A stretch of 64,000 bases of DNA. Origin: Owenia fusiformis. Lineage: Eukaryota; Annelida; Polychaeta; Sabellida; Oweniidae. The translations under genes and the position numbers were made by a program. Of this stretch, positions 36,269 through 45,800 are shown piece by piece (position 1 is the first letter of the stretch; every line of letters starts with the position of its first letter). The notes beneath the pieces are model-generated. The model was not told the DNA's origin. It searched no databases and saw only the letters and a program-made list of their open reading frames with translations. Where the stretch lies: contig CAIIXF020000006.1 in assembly GCA_903813345.2 (NCBI GenBank), positions 22,205,936 through 22,269,935 on the forward strand, read 5' to 3'.

Positions 36269-39200
36269 TCAAAGTCTAGGATTTGTATATTTGCTGTTAT
36301 AGTCGTCAAAGAGCTTTTCTTGGTCCTGCAGAATAGACTTCACACTTTCATGTTCTAGACATGCTTCGTACCATCTGTTGTAAGCCTGGTATCTGGAAGA
36401 ATAATAGTATCGGCATATAAATTTGATCAGTTTTTCATGTTTTACTAAAAAGGTATGATGGATCACATGGATTATTTTGGTTATGGTCGTTGTATTCTAT
36501 AAATTGGGTTAATTTGGCATGATCATCAATATGATTGAGCATTTCCACTGGGAATTCTTTCAAATTGAATTGAATTGAAGAAATATGTGGAACAATTTGT
36601 AGTTTACTCCAGTGTATATGGAAGTTATAGCATCAGAGCAATGTCCAAGCCTTCACAGTGTCCGCCGTCTACAGTATCTAGAGGCCTAAATATAACTTTA
36701 GAAATAAACTGTATATATTTTTATGTGACCAGTACATATTATTATACTTCATAACCAAAAAAATTTTTTGAAAAAGAAAGTAGGTAGTAGTTTAACTTTC
36801 AAAATATATATAAGGCCTGAATGTTGAAAGCTTTGAAAGGAGGGTGGAATTCTGTGGGCATTGTTGTCCAGAAAACATTTATTTGGCCCCCAAGATCTAA
36901 TGTCTGGGACATCTAGGGGTATTTTAGTAGAACCCTACTTGCTGCTTATGGCCATTTTATTTCTGGCAGCTTTTAAAAAGGTTAGGGGAATCTTTCATTT
37001 GGTATTTATTTATTTTCTGGAAAAGTGCTACTTTTGAACAAGTTCTAGTTTTTAAAAGATGTAAAAACATCATTGGACTCTGGAAATGTGCTACTTTTTG
37101 GCTGTTTCTTTTAAAAAAGGTGAGAATATACACAATTAATTTAAGTCCAAAAGAAGCATAAAATAAAAATCAATAAAAAAAATCAATTCACTATTTAGTG
37201 ACACTGATATAATGATCTGACCCTAAACTAGTACTGTGTGCATGAAACTGCCATATAAAATCATCAATACTTGGCAAATACATCAATTATTATCTGATAA
37301 GTATATACAAATGGCATGGGCATGTTGTGATACATACTGATAGTCTGAACCATTTAATATGTACATAAATAATGCTACTCACTTTAGATAACTTATTGAA
37401 AATGTATTACTTATTCAATTATTAAATTGAATCGAAGACTGAATTACCACTTACAAATCACTGTCCACACCAGCATGTGCATTTATATTGGAGCTTTTAA
37501 AGTGATACATTCATTTATACAATAAAAATCCCATCAGATGCTATATTTCAGATTTATAATTTGAATGACATTGTCAGACTTGGAAGCTTGATAGAGAGTT
37601 ATATAGGGGGTGATAAATTTGAAAGCAACATATCAGAGTTATACAAACCAGTTATGCCTTATAAGAACTTAAATCTTACTTTTCATCTTTTGGTACTTTG
37701 AAGTCTCTGTATCTCCCAAGTACAGCATTGCATCTGTATACAAATGGAAACAACGGCCAAAATGCCCTAATACGTCACTTCCGCTGAATAGAAAAAAGTA
37801 GTATTCAAAAATAAATGTAGTCCCAACACAATTGTGATCATGACGAGTCAGTAAGCTAGTATGTAGGCACAGTTGTAATCTTTTTGCAATGGCAACATGC
37901 CATTTCTTCTGAAAATGCGTTTATTCGGGTTATCTGAAGGAAAATTTCGAGTCAAGTGGCGTATTAATTTTGCCTTCATTTTTGTGAATTTCAATTTGTG
38001 TCTGCAGAGAGAGGGGGTAGTGTCACAATTGACCAATTATTTCAAAAAGTAGATGATTGGCCCCTATTGAGTTTAGTGTCAAGATGTAGCTTAGACATAG
38101 CTTTAGAACCTCAGATAGGCCAGTGAGGCCACATAAATCCATAACTCGAGATAAAAAGTCAGGCGTTTGCCCTTTTGCCCATTGACTAGTATGGTGACGT
38201 GAATTAGGGCAGTTTTGCCTATTAGTCACATGTGAAAGTGACCAAATTTTTTTAAAACTACTCAGACTCGCCCAGAATTGAAGTTTATTAGTGTGAAACA
38301 TATTTTGGACAGAGGCAAAAAGGGGAATTTTCATGAACAAATTTAATGTTTTTGCTGAATCAGCAGTTTTCACTTTTTACCCCAAAAACCACTGATTTTG
38401 ACGATATTTGGCTACAATTTTGTCCTTAGTGACCCCTAAATGTCATTTGTTGTCGTAAATGGGGAAGCCAACGAGTTGCTATTCATCATAAAGATTGAAT
38501 TTTCCATCTTATGGTTTCCAGTATAGAAAGAAGGTACATATCGGGGGTGCAGTCAGAAATTGGTGAGTTAAGTGTCAATTTTTGATGTATTTGTTCACTC
38601 TGAATGACTACATTCGAGCTAAAAAATATCTCAAAAGTCCCAATTCTCTAGGCCAGAGTCAAAACTGATCAAATTTGTCATCATTTTTCAAATCAGGAGG
38701 TTGTTGAATGGAATAAAGTATGAAAAAGTGATGATTTTAGTAAGATTTTGCCAAAAAGTGGGCCAAATTTGTCCAATTTTCTGGTTCACGGTTCAGTGAT
38801 TTTGGCTAAAAATCGCAATATGCAATAAAATACTCAATTTCTTGACACGATACTGAAAAATGTCACCATCAGGCAGTGGATTTCATGATGTAAATGAAAA
38901 ACTAGTCAAATTTAAGGGAAAACCATTGGGTTCTTGGAAAAATGACCCCAGGGGTAATGAAGTAGCCATATTTTTCATAATTGCTGTCAGAATATTCTTA
39001 AACTGCACAAAACTACTTGAAAAACTCTAGTAAATTGGAAAAACGCAATTTAAAGCCAGAAATCACCCAACCATGTGGCTATTAGGCCAAAATGCCCTAA
39101 TACGTCACTTCCGCTGAATAGAAAAAAGTAGTATTCAAAAATAAATGTAGTCCCAACACAATTGTGATCATGACGAGTCAGTAAGCTAGTATGTAGGCAC

Positions 39201-40049
39201 AGTTGTAATCTTTTTGCAATGGCAACATGCCATTTCTTCTGAAAATGCGTTTATTCGGGTTATCTGAAGGAAAATTTCGAGTCAAGTGGCGTATTAATTT
39301 TGCCTTCATTTTTGTGAATTTCAATTTGTGTCTGCAGAGAGAGGGGGTAGTGTCACAATTGACCAATTATTTCAAAAAGTAGATGATTGGCCCCTATTGA
39401 GTTTAGTGTCAAGATGTAGCTTAGACATAGCTTTAGAACCTCAGATAGGCCAGTGAGGCCACATAAATCCATAACTCGAGATAAAAAGTCAGGCGTTTGC
39501 CCTTTTGCCCATTGACTAGTATGGTGACGTGAATTAGGGCAGTTTTGCCAACATCAAGTCAACGTAGCCAAACACATTTCCCATGAAGAAAGACCCTTCT
39601 CTCTTTTGCGTCTCCTTACTGAAGAGCTCTATCCCTGCAAGGAGATCCTCTATGGACTTTTTCTTATCATCTTCTTCTGGAGTCTTCATGGTTTTGAAGT
39701 AAAATGGCACAATTTTTTTGCCAATGATATCGCCCCAAAGACGAACATATGCTCTGTCGTATGGATCCAGGGGGAGAAGATTGACATCATTATTGTAGCA
39801 GTCATTGATGTATTCAACACATATACTGGATTCATAAAGGTTCTTTCCATTTTGTGTAAGTGCTGGAACAGTTCCATTGGGGTTGATGCTTAGCCACTCT
39901 TCTGTTTTCTCAAAAGGGTCAATTTCTTTTTCAATAAAGTCTATTCCCTTTTCTTTGCAGGCAATTAAAGCTCTCTCAGCAAATGGACAAAACCATGCTT
40001 TATATAGAATCAGTTTTCCATTATCCGATTCACCAACAGGTCCTTGCAT
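36269..40049 (-). pseudogene. Omega-class GST, second copy, disrupted by insertion
   Basis: Exon 1 starts at ATG 40049 and is intact to 39550. The reading frame then enters inserted DNA and stops after a few foreign codons (...DLMLAKLP, stop). The rest of exon 1 lies beyond the insertion (37754-37680) and exon 2 is at 36392-36269; both are otherwise open and splice as in the intact copy. The Cys21 site (WFCPFAERAL), NPNGTVPAL and ESS are all kept. No other frame-breaking change was found, so the insertion looks like the first and recent cause of loss. A truncated N-terminal-domain protein of about 171 residues could still be made, or the insertion might be polymorphic. Confidence 0.85.
37755..39549. 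mobile_element. 1795-bp insertion with 465-bp terminal direct repeats, TSD AAC
   Basis: Comparison with the intact GST copy defines the insertion exactly: AAC (37752-37754) is repeated at 39550-39552. The insert is a 465-bp repeat (37755-38219), an 865-bp spacer (38220-39084) and the same repeat again (39085-39549), apparently identical and in direct orientation. Unlike LTRs (TG...CA), each 465-bp unit has its own inverted ends: GGCCAAAATGCCCTAAT at the left and the complement of GGCAAAACTGCCCTAAT at the right. The spacer also has inverted ends (TATTAGTCACATG / CATGTGGCTATTA). No convincing ORF, primer-binding site or polypurine tract. Confidence 0.8.
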
Positions 40050-40216
40050 TTTGATCTCTTTACCAATATTGACCTGCTATAGCTGGGCCTCCAGCTTTTA
40101 ATCTTTATTTGATAAGGAATGCCTCATAAGTGTTCTCAATGGTATCATGTATTTTGTAGGTTACATTTACTATTTACAAACTACTTCTGATAGATCAAAA
40201 TTGCATCAATATTTTA

Positions 40217-40584
40217 GGGGAGGTATCAAAAGTTCAATTCTGATAGGAAACTAGATAAATCTAGTTTTGAGTTGGACCCCCCTCCCCCTCAAAACTAATT
40301 ACAATGAAAGTTGATCGCGGACTTTTCACATGTTTTAGCGACTCAATTTGGACTTAAATGGGGGCAGTACTATAGCTTATTTATAATTCTTAAAACATGT
40401 GCCAACAACAATAGGCATTATATTTCATGTTGCATGCATCTTGGTGAAGGACTGGCATCTGATTAAGTCTTTATTTTTAAAAGTTGAAATTTGTCAGATA
40501 GCAAACTGAAATAGCTTTGACCCCCTCCCCCCAAACTAGATTTATTTAGTTTTCTATCAGACATTGATCTTTTCATGCCTCCCC
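40217..40584. mobile_element. Harbinger-like miniature element, TSD TTA
   Basis: Left arm GGGGAGGTATCAAAAGTTCA, right arm its imperfect complement, about 60 bp each, including CTAGATAAATCTAGTTT-like sequence. Flanked by TTA at 40214-40216 and 40585-40587; 368 bp. The corresponding site in duplication copy A (about 27440) is empty, which confirms it as a separate insertion. GGG-type ends with a TTA duplication suggest PIF/Harbinger. Non-coding. Confidence 0.7.
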
Positions 40585-41108
40585 TTACATAGTTCAAGTT
40601 TGAATGATAATACTCTTCTTTTCTTGAAAGAAAAAGAACAACATTTGAGCCAATTTGAAGATGAAAGTTGAAAGAAGAAGATGAAACCAAAAAAGATGAT
40701 ATTAATGAAAACACTTTTTAAGCACTTAGTAGCTGTCAAGCTATATTGTATTATGATATATTTTGATTGTGATAAATAATCCTACTAACATTTTCTCTTC
40801 CATTCACCTAAGATAATAAATCTATAAGAACTACAGTACATGTACATCTGTACATGTACATTCAATTCAGAGAACTGTTCAATTTTTAGAACCAACATTA
40901 TATTTCTAGGTAATGGAACTTGTTTGTGTACCCTTTAATTCAAAAATGTTATTAGTTTCAAGGCCTTATATTTTTTATATAAATGTATTACATACCTAGC
41001 GAAGCATTTGTATGGATAAAATTTTGGTATTTTTCACGCATTTCTACATAATCATCATCTTTATGAAATATTATGTAAATGTACTTTAGGTATGTAATAC
41101 AACAATTC

Positions 41109-41160
41109 GGTCTGTCGTCAATATAGCCCTCACAAGCTCGGGCTATATTGAAGTCAGACC
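41109..41160. repeat. 52-bp hairpin (GTCAATATAGCCC), copy B
   Basis: Counterpart of 27669-27720 inside the second duplication copy. The core stem is the same 13 bp; one outer base differs (GAAGTCAG here against GACGTCAG). Confidence 0.6.
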
Positions 41161-42262
41161 TCAGGCATATATTCATTGATAGGGACATAATGGCTAAGTA
41201 CATATTGACAAATTGTCTTTTTGCAAATCATGATGACTTGCTGATTGTCAAACCAATTATTATGAAGGACACTCAAAAATATAGTAGCTGATCTTGTATT
41301 CGTGAATGCAACTAGCGCCTGTTGGCAACTGGATTAACCTAATATTTTATGATCAACTTATTTAAATATGAACAGAATAGTGGCAGGTACTATTCATTTT
41401 TAAATGAGTTGCCCATGAAATAGCAAGTAACAGACCATGTGCAGTATGGCAAGTGATTTTAGACGGTCATATCTTTCATCATGAGTACTTTACTTTCTGG
41501 GCGTAAATACAGTGTTTTTTATAAAAACAATATGTTTTCTTTCAAGTGAAGTACCCATGATGATAAAAATATAAATCAAACAATTCAAAAAATTATGAAT
41601 AGGGACCCCATGTCAACATTTTTTTCAAAGTATTGATGAACCTATTTACTCAAAAGAGGTTCTTTTTTCTGATTTTTATTGCATGAAACATTATTCAACA
41701 AGGGGTCTAAGACATGTTCAAAAACAGAAGTGTATTGAAAGTCTAGTTTTGAAGATATCAATTTTCGATGACCAAAATTATGCTGAAAACAATTGATAGC
41801 ACGAGTTTTCCCTATGGGAATATAACATGGGATATGTGATTTTTAACTTTAACTCATTTCAACACCCATCCCCTTTTCAGAAATTGTTAATATAGTGTAG
41901 AGGAGACTTTCGATATGTTTAAATTGAGAAAAACAAGATCCTCTTTTTAGAAAATAAGCCTAACATTTTTCAAAAAGTGCCAATCCATAATTTTTCAGAA
42001 AGTTGGATTGATATTTTACTATCATGGGGATTTCACTTGAGAGAAAACATATTGTTTTAATAAAAGCCACTGTATTTATGGCCAGAAAGTACTCATGGTG
42101 AAAGATATGACTGTCTAAAATCACTTCCCATACTGCACATGGACATTTGGCAGCCAACAGGCATTAGTTGCATTTGCAAATACAAGCTGAAATATAGGGA
42201 TGTTTCTATTTCTGCATTGCATACTCTTGCTAAAATCACTTTTCCAAAAAGTCCAGGGGTGG

Positions 42263-42448
42263 CAGGCCCATAGCCCCCCCCCCCCCCCCCCGGCCAAAAT
42301 TTCTTTCAAAAGCATGCAGTTTCTCACCATTTTGAGCACTTCTCAAGTGATATTAGCCATATATTGGCCAAAATTGTCAAATGTGAACCCCCCCCCTGGA
42401 AATCTTTGAAAACTGAACCCCCCTTGGCAAATCCTGGCTACAGGCCTG
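42263..42448. mobile_element. Poly-C miniature element, GTAGCCAGG family
   Basis: Starts CAGGCCCATAGCC and ends GGCTACAGGCCTG. The C19 run and interior (TTTCTTTCAAAAGCATGCAG) match 7977-8188. Its right part is also kept in duplication copy A at about 29826-29870, so the element predates the duplication and was split in copy A by the 28797-29825 block. Confidence 0.65.
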
Positions 42449-42812
42449 GGTAGTTCCTTTTGAAAAATTTGGCCCATAAAAGGCCAAAATCACTTGAAAA
42501 GTGCTCAGAATTGTAAAAACAGCATGATTTTGGGTTATTGACAGATTCAGTACAGAGACTGATATATAGAAAATAGAAAATCATTGTGGTAAAATTATAT
42601 TCTCCATGATAAGGATTGATGAATTGTGTTATTTCCAAGTACAGTCTGTAGTTCATTATTTTTCTACGGATTCTGAGTATATATGTAAAGTACTCCATAT
42701 TTTCTAAAAGATATTCTAAAAATGATATCACTAGTATCAACACTACATGTATTTCCAAAATATGATTTCTGATTTCAGTTCCTCACTCTTTATCTCATGA
42801 GAAGGATTGAGG

Positions 42813-45800
42813 ATGGAAAAATCCAACAAAAGTGCCCTGGTTATTATACCACCTGAATCCCTGTGGACTCAAATACAGAGCATCCGAAGGTATGTGTAAT
42901 GCAAGTTATACATCCCCCATATCTTTACTGTTAATTTTTGGTCATAGAATTAATTTGAAATATGATATATCAAGAAAGCATACTATACTTTTTGATATAC
43001 AAATACTGTATAAACACGAGTGAATAGGCTATTTGTAGAGGGTGTATTGAGAAGATGTTCATAAAAAGATGACAACGTAGTCAACCTGTTATAGAGCTAA
43101 AAAATACACAACTGCCATTTTTATATTGGCCTAAAACCTCTATTGTATTTTGAGGAATGCTCAATCTCTTCACACATACACATAGCATTTGATACTAAAA
43201 GGATCCGTACTTATTAGTGTACCTATAAGAACTTAGAAAATTATTGAAAGGGTAAAATGAAATTCCAGAATTATTTTTATGCATTTTGAATCTTTATTAA
43301 GTATATTTTCAACAAATTATAAAAATAGTGTGAAAAAATGGTAAAAAGGTGTTTTTTACAGTGATTCTTTACACATGTCATGTTGACTCTTCAAATGAGT
43401 AATTTTGACATATTTTCACAGAACCTTGATTAAAATCTTGAGTTTTGTAGATAGACTTAATTTCACTTTTCAATATAAGAACTACAATGTGTCCTAATCT
43501 ACTAAGCTTCATTTCATGTACCATTCATGCATAAATAGTTAGTAATCCTATTGTATAGAAAGACATTCTATTGTGTTTTTGTTGTAAACAGTATACAACC
43601 TTCTCCATTCATTGACAGATTGAGGTACTTCCACAAACCAGACCCCCTCTGAATTTACCTTTATTGTTTAGTATTGACACTATTTTATAATTCAAACATG
43701 AAATAAGAGAGGGTCCTAAGTGTGGAAGATACACAATATGAAAGTATAGCAAAAATTTTAGTTTCAAAAGGGAGGCCATATTGAAATTACCATTATAGTC
43801 AATAATCCATTCTGCCTTGAATGTATTGCTTAAGGTAGGTGCAACATAGAACCTTCTACAAAAATAGAAAATCTTATTTGGAAAGATATTCTTGACTGAA
43901 CCTTCCAACAAACTCTGTCATTTACAATAACTATTGTGTCAATGTATCACGCCACAGAGACATCCAACCCGGGTTCCCATAGATAATTCTGAGCACCATG
44001 TTCAAACCTCTAAACAGATTTGTATTCAATTTTCAATGATAACAAGATCAAAGAAAACGTGTCATTTGCAATAAAGCAATTAAATCACAGGTAACTTAAA
44101 ATAATGTTTTTCAGAAATCTGTCCATGGGGTATACTATTAGAACATGTGATATGTAAGCAATGAGCCTGATAATCGAAAAAATATGTTTCGGCTAGTCAT
44201 TAGTTCAAATGAATATTGCTTATTAAGTGTTCATGTGAAATAAACTAAGACTATTATGTCATCTATCATTGTTTCAATTTCTTTGACAATGAGAACATAA
44301 TGCAATGGAAAGTCGCAACTAGATTCAGCTTGAATTTAGGTTTTGTATTTTCAACTGTTGCTCTTTGTATTCTACCTTATCTTTAATGATGTTTTGACAT
44401 AGTATCTAGGTTGAATACCTAGGTTAAAGCTACAGTATACACAATTAGGGTGATCATGGTACTATTGTTCAGAACACATTTAACAAGGTTCGTTTTATCA
44501 AATGATAGATTATTTTTAGGGGTTATTTTATGATTTGTGTTTTCAGTATGTTGCCCTTTGTGTTCCACCTTAATGATATATTAATTTACCCTCTAGGTTG
44601 AATGCCTACTGTTAAACAACTGAGGTGATCATGGTACTGTTGTTGAGAACACATTTATTAAGGTTCATTTTTTCAAAAGATATATTAAGTTTTCGTTTTT
44701 TTTATGATATGTGTTTTCAATATGTTGCTCTTTGTGTTCTACCTTAACAATGTTCTGATATATCGATTGAGGAATGGTCAACATACTTAAAATGATCATG
44801 AATGAAGACTAACATACCCTTAAAATGATATTTAGAATGATTTGCGTAGTCAAACTTAAATGCACTGAATGACCTTAGTTTTAATCCAAATGACCTAATT
44901 TCAGTTTTGATGTGTTCATAATTGATAAAAGTAACTATTTTCATATTATTTTCAATGAAACCTTTGGGGCACCTTCAGGTACATTAGGTAACTGATCCTT
45001 TCTATCTTCTATCTTACCAAAAAAAAACAATTGAATTAAACAACTAAACCTTTTTTATTGTATTTTTATTTAGATTATATTTAACAGTTGAAATAGCAAA
45101 ACACGTACATAGTCAGCTGCTAAAAGAATGACAAACACTTTAGATTCATGTAAACTATTTAATGAAGACAAAACTGAAGTTGAAATAGTAATTCATTTTG
45201 AATTATGACAAGTACACATTAGAGCACTTGAATCTTTTGTTTTCTGAAAAATTCCCTGAATCGTAGGAGAGAGCTGACATCAAACGTATATTTTATTTTT
45301 AATGGCCTCAGCTGTACCCATTGTAGACCCAAATATGGCTAAAAGCATTTGAAAAGTGCTCAAAATGGTGAAAACTGCATGATTTTGAAAGAATTTTTGG
45401 CCAGGGGGGGGGGGTTTGCCCGAACCCTGCGAACCCCCCCCCCCCCCTGGCTACAGGCCTGTAATCATTACTTTTTTGTATACTCCAGCAAACATGATAA
45501 AGCCTATCAAAGATGGATGCCACATATCAATCTACTCTACCCATTCATAGAGGACAATGGCTCTGATTTCAACCGAGCTGCTCAACAGATTTGCTGGCAT
45601 ATATCGACCAGACTCAAGCCTTTTAGGTAAGTCAAGAAAGAGGCAATAATATACGAGGGTGGTCATTAAGTTCTCTTAATTCATCTTTTTAATGATTTCA
45701 ATTTACACAATATTCAGGATGAAATGACTTATAAATCCAGCAAGGAAACTGTTAGAGTAGAAATATAAAATGAGAAAATGTTGCCATATTGAGCAAATAT

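Larger units (their letters stand above)
36052..42609. repeat. Segmental duplication, copy B (contains the broken GST gene)
   Basis: Direct-orientation counterpart of 25274-30021. It is longer because it gained the 1795-bp insertion (37755-39549), the 368-bp element at 40217-40584 and other small insertions, while it lacks the 28797-29825 block. Coding differences from copy A are few (about seven substitutions in the 165 shared N-terminal residues), indicating a recent duplication. Confidence 0.85.

Noticed and set aside
37755-39549. LTR retrotransposon call for the insertion in the GST pseudogene
   Set aside because: Termini are GGCC...TTGCC rather than TG...CA, the repeats have their own inverted ends, and no primer-binding site, polypurine tract or gag-pol frame is seen.
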